In this document: piece after piece, positions 56,263 to 64,000 of the stretch | How the letters are laid out: the number at the start of each line of letters is the position of its first letter | How positions within the stretch are numbered: the stretch's first letter is position 1 | Source: Pantoea sp. At-9b | GTDB lineage: Bacteria; Pseudomonadota; Gammaproteobacteria; Enterobacterales; Enterobacteriaceae | Reading direction: 5' to 3' | NCBI RefSeq assembly: GCF_000175935.2 | Contig: NC_014837.1 | Span: forward strand, 744,001 to 808,000 | DNA length: 64,000 nt | The notes under the pieces: model-generated | What the model was told of the DNA's origin: nothing | Seen by the model: only the letters and a program-made list of their open reading frames with translations | Database searches by the model: none | Position numbers and translations under genes: made by a program

Positions 56263-57027
56263 ATGGCTTACAGTAAGATTCGCCAACCAAAGCTCTCCGA
56301 TGCAATTGAGCAACAGCTGGAATCCCTGATTATGGAAGGGACGCTGCGGCCGGGAGAGAAGCTGCTTCCCGAGCGCGAACTCGCCAAACAATTCGATGTC
56401 TCACGTCCTTCTCTTCGTGAAGCGATCCAGCGCCTTGAAGCGAAAGGGTTGCTGCTGCGCCGTCAGGGTGGCGGCACCTTCGTTCAGAAGCATCTCTGGC
56501 AAAGCCTGAGCGACCCACTGGTCGGCCTGCTTGCTCAACATCCGGAATCTCAGTTTGACCTGCTGGAAACCCGCCACGCGCTGGAAGGCATTGCTGCGTA
56601 TTATGCGGCGCTACGGGGTACGGATGAGGATCTGCAACGTATTCGCGACTGCCATGTGCAAATTCAGCAGGCGCAGGATAGTGGCGATCTCGATGCTGAA
56701 GCCGACGCGGTGATGCAGTATCAGATCGCTGTCACAGAAGCGGCTCATAATGTGGTGCTTTTGCATTTGCTGCGTTCGATGGGCCCTATGCTGGAACAAA
56801 ACGTCCGTCAGAATTTTGAATTGCTCTACGCTCGCCGGGAAATGCTGGCGAAAGTGAGCGGTCACCGCGCCAGTATTTTTGAGGCGATTGTGGCTCGTGA
56901 GCCAGAACAAGCACGCGAGGCATCACACCGTCACCTGGCGTTCATTGAGGAAATCTTGCTGGATAGAAGTCGGGAGCAGAGTCGTCGTGAACGCTCCCTG
57001 CGTCGTTTACAGCAACGTAAGGAATAA
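56263..57027 (+). CDS. pdhR: pyruvate-responsive repressor PdhR
   Basis: GntR/FadR-family repressor of the pyruvate dehydrogenase operon, released by pyruvate. It has 254 residues, exactly E. coli length. The winged HTH includes [20 protein letters not shown] and [15 protein letters not shown] (about residues 40-75). The C-terminal FCD ligand domain has [15 protein letters not shown] and [12 protein letters not shown], with the metal-binding histidines. First gene of pdhR-aceE-aceF-lpd, with its operator just upstream. Confidence 0.97.
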   Translation: MAYSKIRQPKLSDAIEQQLESLIMEGTLRPGEKLLPERELAKQFDVSRPSLREAIQRLEAKGLLLRRQGGGTFVQKHLWQSLSDPLVGLLAQHPESQFDLLETRHALEGIAAYYAALRGTDEDLQRIRDCHVQIQQAQDSGDLDAEADAVMQYQIAVTEAAHNVVLLHLLRSMGPMLEQNVRQNFELLYARREMLAKVSGHRASIFEAIVAREPEQAREASHRHLAFIEEILLDRSREQSRRERSLRRLQQRKE

Positions 57028-57062
57028 CGCGCGGCAACGAACGTGCGGATAAAAAGCGACGG

Positions 57063-57110
57063 GCCTGTCTTCTTGTGCTGTGAACTGAAACAAAGCACAA
57101 GCAGACAGGC
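57063..57110 (+). other. long hairpin between pdhR and aceE
   Basis: The 17-nt arms 57063-57079 and 57094-57110 pair with one mismatch around a 14-nt loop. No U-run follows. It lies 44 bp ahead of aceE, and a shorter GACAGG-type hairpin is in the same place in E. coli. Confidence 0.75.
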
Positions 57111-57154
57111 TCCTGACAATTCAACGTATTAGACACAGATAAGGAATACACCCC

Positions 57155-59821
57155 ATGTCAGAACGTTTACACAATGACGTGGATCCGATCGAAACTCGTG
57201 ACTGGCTACAGGCGATCGAATCGGTCATCCGTGAAGAAGGTGTTGAGCGCGCGCAGTATCTGATTGACCAGGTATTAAGTGCTGCACGCAAGGGCGGCGT
57301 AAAAGTTGCTGCAGGTTCTTCTGCTGTTAGCAACTACATCAACTCTATTGCCGTTGAAGATGAACCGGACTATCCGGGCAACACCTCGCTTGAACGTCGT
57401 ATCCGTTCCGCAATCCGCTGGAACGCCATCATGTCGGTACTGCGTGCGTCGAAGAAAGATCTGGAGCTGGGTGGTCACCTCTCATCCTTCCAGTCTTCCG
57501 CGACTATCTATGAAGTGTGCTTTAACCACTTCTTCCGTGCACGTAGCGAGAAAGATGGCGGCGATCTGGTCTACTTCCAGGGCCATATCTCTCCGGGTAT
57601 CTACTCTCGTGCGTTCCTTGAAGGTCGCCTGACCGAAGAGCAGATGAACAACTTCCGTCAGGAAGTGCATGGCAACGGTCTCTCTTCTTATCCGCACCCG
57701 AAACTGATGCCGGAATTCTGGCAGTTCCCGACCGTATCAATGGGTCTTGGCCCACTGAATGCGATCTATCAGGCTAAATTCCTGAAATATCTGGAACATC
57801 GTGGCCTGAAAGATACCTCAGCTCAGACCGTTTACGCCTTCCTCGGCGACGGTGAGATGGATGAGCCGGAATCTAAAGGTGCGATCACCATCGCTGTCCG
57901 TGAAAAACTGGACAACCTGGTGTTCATCATCAACTGCAACCTGCAACGTCTGGATGGCCCGGTCACCGGTAACGGTAAGATCATCAACGAGCTGGAAGGC
58001 ATCTTTGCCGGTGCTGGCTGGAACGTGATCAAAGTGATCTGGGGTGCACGTTGGGATGAGCTGCTGAAGAAAGATACCAGCGGTAAACTGATCCAGCTGA
58101 TGAACGAAACCGTTGACGGTGACTACCAGACCTTCAAATCACGTGACGGTGCCTACGTGCGTGAGCACTTCTTTGGTAAATACCCGGAGACCGCCGCTCT
58201 GGTGAAAGACTGGTCAGACGAAGAGATCTTCGCCCTGAACCGTGGTGGTCACGATCCGAAGAAAATCTACGCAGCACTGAAAAAAGCGCAGGACACCAAA
58301 GGCCAGCCGACGCTGATTCTGGCGCATACCATCAAAGGTTATGGTATGGGTGACACTGCTGAAGGCAAAAACATCGCTCACCAGGTGAAGAAGATGAACA
58401 TGGATGGCGTTCGCTACATCCGCGATCGCTTCAATGTGCCGGTAGCTGATGAAAACATTGAAAAACTGCCTTACGTGACCTTTGAAAAAGGGTCAGAAGA
58501 GTACAACTACCTGCACGGTCAGCGTGAAAAACTGGGCGGCTACCTGCCGACTCGCCAGCCTAACTTCACTGAGAAGCTGGACATGCCGGCACTGGAAGAG
58601 TTCAGTGCGCTGCTGGAAGAGCAGAGCAAAGAGATCTCTACCACCATCGCCTTCGTGCGTGCGCTGAACGTGATGCTGAAGAACAAGTCGATCAAAGATC
58701 GTCTGGTGCCGATCCTTGCCGATGAAGCCCGTACCTTTGGTATGGAAGGTTTGTTCCGTCAGATTGGTATCTACAGCCCGAACGGCCAGCAGTACACCCC
58801 GCAGGACCGTGAGCAGGTTGCTTACTATAAAGAAGACGAAAAAGGCCAGATTCTGCAGGAAGGCATCAACGAGCTGGGCGCAGGTTCATCCTGGCTGGCG
58901 GCGGCGACCTCTTACAGCACCAACAACCTGCCGATGATTCCGTTCTACATCTATTACTCGATGTTCGGCTTCCAGCGTATCGGTGACCTGATGTGGTTGG
59001 CAGGCGACCAGCAGGCGCGTGGCTTCCTCGTCGGCGGCACCTCCGGTCGTACCACCCTGAACGGTGAAGGTTTGCAGCATGAAGATGGCCACAGCCATAT
59101 TCAGTCGCTGACTATCCCGAACTGTATCTCTTACGACCCGTCTTACGCCTATGAAGTGGCGGTCATCATGCATGACGGTCTGGTACGTATGTACGGCGAA
59201 GCGCAGGAAAACATTTACTACTACATCACCACGCTGAACGAAAACTACCACATGCCTGCTATGCCGCAGGGTGCGGAAGAGGGTATCCGTAAGGGTATCT
59301 ACAAGCTGGAAACGGTTGACGGTAGCAAAGGTAAAGTGCAGCTGCTTGGCTCGGGTTCTATTCTGCGTCACGTTCGTGAAGCGGCACAGATCCTGGCGAA
59401 AGACTACGGTATCGGTTCTGACGTCTACAGCGTGACCTCGTTCACCGAACTGGCGCGTGATGGCCAGGATTGCGAACGCTGGAACATGCTGCACCCGACT
59501 GAAACGCCGCGCGTGCCTTACATCGCTCAGGTGATGAACGAAGCACCTGCTGTTGCATCAACCGACTACATGAAACTGTTCGCAGAACAGGTTCGTAGCT
59601 ACGTACCGGCGAGCGACTACCGCGTACTGGGTACTGATGGCTTCGGTCGTTCAGACAGCCGTGAAAACCTGCGTCACCACTTCGAAGTGGATGCATCGTA
59701 TGTCGTGGTTGCTGCACTGGGTGAACTGGCTAAACGCGGCGAAATCGATAAGAAAGTGGTGGCGGAAGCGATCACCAAATTCAACATCGATGCCGATAAA
59801 GTTAACCCGCGTCTGGCTTAA
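57155..59821 (+). CDS. aceE: pyruvate dehydrogenase E1 component
   Basis: ThDP-dependent homodimeric E1 that decarboxylates pyruvate and acetylates the lipoyl groups of AceF. It has 888 residues (E. coli 887). The ThDP-Mg motif is [17 protein letters not shown] followed by VFIINCNLQ near residues 228-262. The N-terminus [20 protein letters not shown] matches E. coli and binds E2. Family segments [16 protein letters not shown] and [12 protein letters not shown] are intact. AAGGA precedes the start. aceF follows 14 bp after the stop. Confidence 0.98.
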   Translation: MSERLHNDVDPIETRDWLQAIESVIREEGVERAQYLIDQVLSAARKGGVKVAAGSSAVSNYINSIAVEDEPDYPGNTSLERRIRSAIRWNAIMSVLRASKKDLELGGHLSSFQSSATIYEVCFNHFFRARSEKDGGDLVYFQGHISPGIYSRAFLEGRLTEEQMNNFRQEVHGNGLSSYPHPKLMPEFWQFPTVSMGLGPLNAIYQAKFLKYLEHRGLKDTSAQTVYAFLGDGEMDEPESKGAITIAVREKLDNLVFIINCNLQRLDGPVTGNGKIINELEGIFAGAGWNVIKVIWGARWDELLKKDTSGKLIQLMNETVDGDYQTFKSRDGAYVREHFFGKYPETAALVKDWSDEEIFALNRGGHDPKKIYAALKKAQDTKGQPTLILAHTIKGYGMGDTAEGKNIAHQVKKMNMDGVRYIRDRFNVPVADENIEKLPYVTFEKGSEEYNYLHGQREKLGGYLPTRQPNFTEKLDMPALEEFSALLEEQSKEISTTIAFVRALNVMLKNKSIKDRLVPILADEARTFGMEGLFRQIGIYSPNGQQYTPQDREQVAYYKEDEKGQILQEGINELGAGSSWLAAATSYSTNNLPMIPFYIYYSMFGFQRIGDLMWLAGDQQARGFLVGGTSGRTTLNGEGLQHEDGHSHIQSLTIPNCISYDPSYAYEVAVIMHDGLVRMYGEAQENIYYYITTLNENYHMPAMPQGAEEGIRKGIYKLETVDGSKGKVQLLGSGSILRHVREAAQILAKDYGIGSDVYSVTSFTELARDGQDCERWNMLHPTETPRVPYIAQVMNEAPAVASTDYMKLFAEQVRSYVPASDYRVLGTDGFGRSDSRENLRHHFEVDASYVVVAALGELAKRGEIDKKVVAEAITKFNIDADKVNPRLA

Positions 59822-59835
59822 GAGGTAAGAGAGTA

Positions 59836-61722
59836 ATGGCTATCGAAATTAAAGTGCCGGATATCGGGGCTGATGAAGTTGAAGTCACCGAGATTCTGGT
59901 CAAGGTAGGTGACAAGGTTGAAGCCGAACAGTCACTGATCACCGTAGAAGGCGATAAAGCTTCGATGGAAGTGCCTTCACCCCAGGCGGGCGTAGTCAAA
60001 GAGATCAAAATTGCCACCGGCGACAAAGTCGAAACCGGTTCGCTGATTATGATCTTTGATGCAGAAGGTGCAGCAGCAGCTGCACCGGCGGCAGAAGAGA
60101 AGAAAGCAGAAGCCGCACCGGCACCTGCTGCTGCCGCTGCTGTCAGCAAAGATGTCAATGTGCCGGATATCGGCGGTGACGAAGTGGAAGTCACCGAGAT
60201 TCTGGTCAAAGTGGGCGACACCGTTGCGGCTGAGCAGTCACTGATCACCGTGGAAGGCGACAAAGCCTCAATGGAAGTCCCGGCTCCGTTCGCGGGCGTG
60301 GTGAAAGAGATCAAAATCGCCACCGGCGATAAAGTGAACACTGGTTCGCTTATCATGGTATTTGAAGCGCAAGGCGCTGCTGCTCCGGCAGCCCCTGCGG
60401 CAGCGGCACAACCTGCTGCTGCACCGGCTCCTGCGGCCGCTGCTGGTGCGAAAGATGTCAACGTACCGGATATCGGTGGTGATGAAGTGGAAGTCACCGA
60501 AGTGCTGGTCAAAGTGGGCGATAAAGTTACCGCTGAGCAGTCACTGATTGTGGTGGAAGGCGATAAAGCGTCAATGGAAGTCCCGGCTCCGTTCGCGGGT
60601 ACCGTTAAAGAGCTGAAAGTCGCTACCGGTGACAAAGTGAAAACCGGCTCGCTGATTATGGTGTTTGAAGTAGAAGGCGCTGCGCCTGCTGCTGCCACCC
60701 CGGCGAAACAGGAAGCGGCACCGGCTGCTGCTGCACCTGCACCGGCAGCCCCGGCGACAAAAGCCGAGGCGAAGAGCGACTTTGCTGAGAACGATGCCTA
60801 CGTGCACGCCACGCCGGTGATTCGTCGTCTGGCACGTGAGTTCGGTGTTAACCTGGCGAAAGTCAAAGGCACTGGCCGTAAGGGTCGCATCCTGAAAGAA
60901 GACGTTCAGGCCTATGTGAAGGATGCGGTGAAACGCGCTGAAACCGCTCCAGCAGCGGCGGCGAGTGGCGGTAGCCTGCCTGGCCTGCTGCCGTGGCCGA
61001 AAGTGGACTTCAGCAAGTTCGGCGAAATCGAAGAAGTCGAGTTGGGTCGTATCCAGAAAATCTCGGGTGCTAACCTGAGCCGTAACTGGGTGATGATTCC
61101 GCATGTGACCCACTTCGACAAGACCGATATCACTGATCTGGAAGCGTTCCGTAAACAGCAGAACAGCGAAGCAGAGAAACGTAAGCTGGATGTGAAATTC
61201 ACCCCGGTGGTGTTTATCATGAAAGCCGTTGCCGCTGCGCTGGAACAGATGCCGCGTTTCAACAGCTCACTGTCCGAAGATGGTCAGAAACTGACGCTGA
61301 AGAAATACATCAACATCGGTGTGGCCGTGGATACGCCAAACGGTCTGGTGGTTCCGGTGTTCAAAGATGTGAACAAAAAAGGCATCACTGAGCTGTCGCG
61401 TGAACTGATGGCGATCTCGAAAAAAGCGCGTGACGGTAAGCTGACGGCGGGCGACATGCAGGGTGGATGTTTCACCATCTCCAGCCTGGGTGGCCTGGGT
61501 ACGACGCACTTCGCGCCAATCGTGAACGCGCCGGAAGTGGCGATCCTCGGTGTTTCCAAGTCGGCGATGGAACCGGTATGGAACGGTAAAGAGTTTGCTC
61601 CGCGTCTGATGATGCCAATCTCTCTATCCTTCGACCACCGCGTGATCGACGGTGCTGATGGTGCGCGCTTTATCACCATCATCAACAACATGTTGTCAGA
61701 TATTCGCCGTCTGGTGATGTGA
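59836..61722 (+). CDS. aceF: pyruvate dehydrogenase E2 (dihydrolipoyl acetyltransferase)
   Basis: Core of the PDH complex; passes acetyl groups to CoA. It has 628 residues (E. coli 630). Three tandem lipoyl domains carry lipoyl lysines K41, K143 and K244, each in GDKASMEV, and are joined by Ala-Pro-rich linkers. A peripheral subunit-binding domain ([20 protein letters not shown]) starts near residue 328. The C-terminal catalytic domain ends with [15 protein letters not shown], holding the active-site His and Asp. Second structural gene of the operon; a hairpin follows it before lpd. Confidence 0.98.
   Translation: MAIEIKVPDIGADEVEVTEILVKVGDKVEAEQSLITVEGDKASMEVPSPQAGVVKEIKIATGDKVETGSLIMIFDAEGAAAAAPAAEEKKAEAAPAPAAAAAVSKDVNVPDIGGDEVEVTEILVKVGDTVAAEQSLITVEGDKASMEVPAPFAGVVKEIKIATGDKVNTGSLIMVFEAQGAAAPAAPAAAAQPAAAPAPAAAAGAKDVNVPDIGGDEVEVTEVLVKVGDKVTAEQSLIVVEGDKASMEVPAPFAGTVKELKVATGDKVKTGSLIMVFEVEGAAPAAATPAKQEAAPAAAAPAPAAPATKAEAKSDFAENDAYVHATPVIRRLAREFGVNLAKVKGTGRKGRILKEDVQAYVKDAVKRAETAPAAAASGGSLPGLLPWPKVDFSKFGEIEEVELGRIQKISGANLSRNWVMIPHVTHFDKTDITDLEAFRKQQNSEAEKRKLDVKFTPVVFIMKAVAAALEQMPRFNSSLSEDGQKLTLKKYINIGVAVDTPNGLVVPVFKDVNKKGITELSRELMAISKKARDGKLTAGDMQGGCFTISSLGGLGTTHFAPIVNAPEVAILGVSKSAMEPVWNGKEFAPRLMMPISLSFDHRVIDGADGARFITIINNMLSDIRRLVM
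59839..60667 (+). repeat. three tandem lipoyl-domain repeats in aceF
   Basis: Units at about 59839-60057, 60148-60363 and 60451-60667 repeat with a period of roughly 305 bp. Large parts are near identical at the DNA level, for example around GAAGTGGAAGTCACCGA in the second and third units. Confidence 0.85.
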
Positions 61723-61730
61723 AGTTAATC

Positions 61731-61752
61731 AAGGCCGGCGAATGCCGGCCTT
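61731..61752 (+). terminator. aceF-lpd intergenic hairpin
   Basis: AAGGCCGGC (61731-61739) pairs with GCCGGCCTT (61744-61752), then TTGTTGT-type U-rich sequence. It may give partial termination, so lpd is read both from the pdh promoter and from its own. Confidence 0.75.
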
Positions 61753-61778
61753 GTTGTACGCATTCAGAGTCACCGCGG

Positions 61779-61807
61779 TTGGCAGTTTATTAACAATTCT
61801 GTAAACT
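61779..61807 (+). promoter_or_regulatory. lpd promoter
   Basis: TTGGCA (61779-61784) and TAAACT (61802-61807) with a 17-bp spacer, about 90 bp before lpd. An independent lpd promoter is known in E. coli because Lpd also serves 2-oxoglutarate dehydrogenase and glycine cleavage. Confidence 0.75.
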
Positions 61808-61896
61808 CTTGCGGTGAAATGTGCCGGTGGAATAAGGGCATCCAGAGCCTGGGACAGGTTCGCGTCTGACCGCCGGAAATCTAATAAGAGGTCATG

Positions 61897-63321
61897 ATGA
61901 GTACAGAGATTAAAACTCAAGTCGTGGTACTTGGGGCAGGTCCTGCAGGTTACTCTGCAGCCTTCCGTTGCGCTGATTTAGGTCTGGAAACCGTACTGGT
62001 AGAGCGCTACAGCACCCTCGGTGGTGTCTGTCTGAATGTTGGCTGTATCCCGTCAAAAGCGCTGCTGCACGTAGCGAAAGTCATTGAAGAAGCGAAAGCA
62101 CTGGAAGAACACGGTATCGTGTTTGGTCAGCCTTCAACTGACATCAACAAAATTCGTACCTGGAAAGAGAAAGTCATCACACAACTGACCGGTGGCCTGG
62201 CGGGTATGGCCAAAGGCCGTAAAGTCAAAGTGGTGAACGGTCTGGGTAAATTCACCGGTGCTAACACCCTGGTGGTTGAAGGTGAAGGCGGTGCGACCAC
62301 CATCAACTTCGACAACGCGATCATCGCGGCAGGTTCTCGCCCGATTGAACTGCCATTCATTCCGCACGAAGATCCGCGCGTGTGGGATTCAACCGATGCG
62401 CTGGAACTGAAAGAAGTACCGAAGCGTCTGCTGGTGATGGGCGGTGGTATCATCGGTCTGGAGATGGGTACCGTTTACCATGCGCTGGGTTCAGAGATCG
62501 ACGTGGTTGAGATGTTTGACCAGGTGATCCCGGCAGCCGATAAAGACGTGGTGAAAGTGTTCACCAAACGCATCAGCAAGAAATTCAACCTGATGCTGGA
62601 AACTAAAGTCACTGCCGTTGTTGCGAAAGAAGACGGTATTTACGTTTCTATGGAAGGCAAAAAAGCGCCGTCTGAAGCACAGCGTTACGACGCGGTGCTG
62701 GTGGCGATTGGCCGTGTACCGAATGGTAAAGGCTTGGATGCTGGTAAAGCGGGCGTGGAAGTGGACGATCGTGGTTTTATCCGCGTCGACAAACAAATGC
62801 GTACCAACGTGCCGCATATCTATGCGATCGGTGACATCGTTGGTCAACCGATGCTGGCGCACAAAGGCGTACACGAAGGCCACGTCGCGGCAGAAGTTAT
62901 CGCCGGTATGAAGCACTACTTCGATCCGAAAGTGATTCCGTCAATTGCTTACACCGAGCCAGAAGTGGCATGGGTAGGTCTGACCGAGAAAGAAGCGAAA
63001 GAGAAAGGCATCAGCTACGAAGTTTCCACCTTCCCGTGGGCTGCTTCAGGCCGTGCCATCGCTTCTGACTGCGCTGACGGTATGACCAAACTGATTTTCG
63101 ACAAAGAAACGCACCGTGTTATCGGTGGCGCGATTGTCGGCACCAACGGCGGCGAGCTGTTGGGTGAAATCGGTCTGGCGATCGAGATGGGCTGTGATGC
63201 GGAAGATATCGCGTTGACCATCCATGCGCACCCGACGCTGCACGAGTCTGTTGGCTTGGCAGCAGAAGTGTTCGAAGGTAGCATTACCGACCTGCCGAAC
63301 CCGAAAGCGAAAAAGAAATAA
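61897..63321 (+). CDS. lpd: dihydrolipoamide dehydrogenase (E3)
   Basis: Flavoprotein that reoxidises lipoyl groups of the PDH, OGDH and glycine cleavage complexes. I chose the second of two adjacent ATGs, 61897 (MSTEIKTQVVVLGAGPAGY), which is 5 nt from AAGAGG and gives 474 residues as in E. coli. The FAD loop GAGPAGYSAA, redox disulfide GGVCLNVGCIPSKALL, NAD loop MGGGIIGLEMG and C-terminal catalytic HAHPTLHESVGLAAE are intact. A strong terminator follows. Confidence 0.98.
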   Translation: MSTEIKTQVVVLGAGPAGYSAAFRCADLGLETVLVERYSTLGGVCLNVGCIPSKALLHVAKVIEEAKALEEHGIVFGQPSTDINKIRTWKEKVITQLTGGLAGMAKGRKVKVVNGLGKFTGANTLVVEGEGGATTINFDNAIIAAGSRPIELPFIPHEDPRVWDSTDALELKEVPKRLLVMGGGIIGLEMGTVYHALGSEIDVVEMFDQVIPAADKDVVKVFTKRISKKFNLMLETKVTAVVAKEDGIYVSMEGKKAPSEAQRYDAVLVAIGRVPNGKGLDAGKAGVEVDDRGFIRVDKQMRTNVPHIYAIGDIVGQPMLAHKGVHEGHVAAEVIAGMKHYFDPKVIPSIAYTEPEVAWVGLTEKEAKEKGISYEVSTFPWAASGRAIASDCADGMTKLIFDKETHRVIGGAIVGTNGGELLGEIGLAIEMGCDAEDIALTIHAHPTLHESVGLAAEVFEGSITDLPNPKAKKK

Positions 63322-63339
63322 GCGCTGAAAAATAAAAAA

Positions 63340-63366
63340 AACGGCTCCCTGAGGGAGCCGTTTTTT
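63340..63366 (+). terminator. lpd terminator
   Basis: AACGGCTCCC (63340-63349) pairs with GGGAGCCGTT (63353-63362), followed by T to 63366. It is preceded by an A-run, so it also works on the other strand. Confidence 0.95.
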
Positions 63367-63394
63367 ATTATACGTTTACTAATATATATATTCT

Positions 63395-63468
63395 GTAGCT
63401 GCGCGATTTATCGTATTCGTTTTATTACATGCAAATGTTTAAATAAGCGCGATAAATCGCGCCGCTAC
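63395..63468 (+). repeat. REP-like palindromic element, copy 2
   Basis: GTAGCTGCGCGATTTATCG (63395-63413) and CGATAAATCGCGCCGCTAC (63450-63468) are inverted copies with one mismatch, 36 bp apart. The same arm sequence occurs at 11875-11934. Confidence 0.7.
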
Positions 63469-63469
63469 G

Positions 63470-63679
63470 TCGTCACGTGCTCCTTGATTTAAAGCGAGCA
63501 AACTCTCCACAACCCACCTCAATTCATTTCTGATGCTTAAGGCAGATTGCCTCAAGCGCCCGCAGGCAGTCTAATCTTATTTTTATTAATTTCACTGTTT
63601 ATTTTTATACTGTTTCTGCTCTTATTGCTTGTCTGTATTAGTTGTTCTCGTTACTTGATAAGGTAACGAGAATTGGATT
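63470..63679 (-). other. gene-free stretch before the LysR-type gene end
   Basis: No gene is supported in these 210 bp. An inverted repeat TTCTCGTTAC/GTAACGAGAA (63645-63654, 63663-63672) lies just after the minus-strand regulator stop and may help end that transcript, though it lacks a U-run. Confidence 0.45.
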
Positions 63680-64000
63680 TTATTTTCTATTTTCCTTAAG
63701 CCAGTCAATAAAATAACGTAAAGGCGTCGACAAATATTTACGACTTGGATAATAAAGCCAAAAGCCTTCTTCCACCTGAGTAAAATCAGATAAAATTTCC
63801 ACCAGATCACCTCGCTGGATGGCATCCATCACCGTTCCGTGATGTAAGAAGGCAATACCTGCCCCTGCCAGCGCCGCCTGCAAAATGCGTTCGTTATTGT
63901 CGAGCACCAACGAGCCGTTTACCGCCACTTCCTGTTTTTGCCCATCCTGCCAGAACTCCCAACGATAGCGACGCCCGCTGGGAAAACGGCGTTCTATACA
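63680..64000 (-). CDS. LysR-family transcriptional regulator (C-terminal part only)
   Basis: The minus-strand frame is open from the window edge to TAA at 63680-63682, giving 106 residues. They match the C-terminal half of a LysR substrate-binding domain: RRFPSGRRYRWEFW, VNGSLVLDNNERILQAAL, then AGAGIAFLHHGTVMDAI, and LYYPSRKYLSTPLRYFIDWL near the end. The N-terminal HTH is outside the window, so the target and effector cannot be inferred. E. coli has yacH and acnB after lpd instead, so this is a difference in local gene content. Confidence 0.85.
   Translation of the reverse strand, partial: CIERRFPSGRRYRWEFWQDGQKQEVAVNGSLVLDNNERILQAALAGAGIAFLHHGTVMDAIQRGDLVEILSDFTQVEEGFWLYYPSRKYLSTPLRYFIDWLKENRK

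Noticed and set aside
59802..60698. 298-codon Ala/Ser/Thr-rich minus-strand frame with internal repeats
   Set aside because: Its repeats are just the reverse reading of the three lipoyl domains and linkers of aceF.
63622..63825. 67-codon minus-strand frame overlapping the LysR-type gene end
   Set aside because: Out of frame with the readable LysR domain and without any motif.

Overview
The window is a stretch of enterobacterial core chromosome. Gene content and order match the E. coli 1-3 min region almost gene for gene: rapA-polB, yabI-thiQPB-sgrR-sgrS-setA, leuDCBA-leuL, ilvIH-cra, the mraZ-to-lpxC division and cell-wall cluster, secM-secA-mutT, yacG-zapD-coaE, guaC, hofCB-ppdD, nadC, ampDE, aroP-pdhR-aceEF-lpd. 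Protein lengths are nearly identical to E. coli, but several E. coli neighbours are missing: the ara genes between polB and yabI, leuO between leu and ilvI, and sgrT. That pattern suggests Erwiniaceae, most likely Pantoea or a close relative. This assignment is an inference from synteny, not from a marker gene.

Layout. 1-4.4 kb: rapA (3' part outside the window) and polB, both on the minus strand, with a LexA-like site before polB. 4.5-8.8 kb: the DedA-family gene yabI, convergent with the thiamine ABC operon thiBPQ, which carries a TPP riboswitch. 8.8-11.9 kb: the glucose-phosphate stress module, sgrR divergent from a short SgrS RNA and setA. 11.9-16.9 kb: the leuABCD operon with leader peptide and attenuator. 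17.5-21 kb: ilvIH (acetolactate synthase III) and cra. 21.4-39.2 kb: the unbroken dcw cluster (mraZ, rsmH, ftsL, ftsI, murE, murF, mraY, murD, ftsW, murG, murC, ddlB, ftsQ, ftsA, ftsZ) followed by lpxC; most genes overlap or abut. 39.5-43.3 kb: secM-secA and mutT. 43.3-50.3 kb: yacG-zapD-coaE, guaC, a type IV pilus set (hofC, hofB, ppdD) and nadC. 50.4-54.2 kb: ampDE, then a two-gene pentoside islet (GH43 hydrolase and GPH symporter). 54.4-63.4 kb: aroP with TyrR boxes, then pdhR-aceE-aceF-lpd with a PdhR box. The window ends in the 3' part of a LysR-type regulator gene.

Functionally the region joins branched-chain amino acid synthesis (leu, ilvIH), peptidoglycan precursor synthesis and septation (dcw, zapD), lipid A commitment (lpxC), protein export (secM-secA), peptidoglycan recycling (ampD), cofactor supply (thiBPQ, coaE, nadC) and central carbon entry (PDH complex, cra, sgrR/sgrS). 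Many regulatory sites are readable directly: TPP riboswitch, leu attenuator, MraZ operator repeats, SecM arrest peptide, TyrR boxes, PdhR box and several terminators.

I found no mobile element, CRISPR array, tRNA or rRNA, toxin-antitoxin pair or defence system, and nothing I would call a new multi-gene system. The points most worth checking are a shortened SgrS with a 15-codon ORF in place of sgrT, a SecM arrest motif without its usual phenylalanine, the GH43/GPH islet with a palindromic operator candidate, a recurring palindromic intergenic element, and a hairpin covering the ppdD ribosome-binding site.
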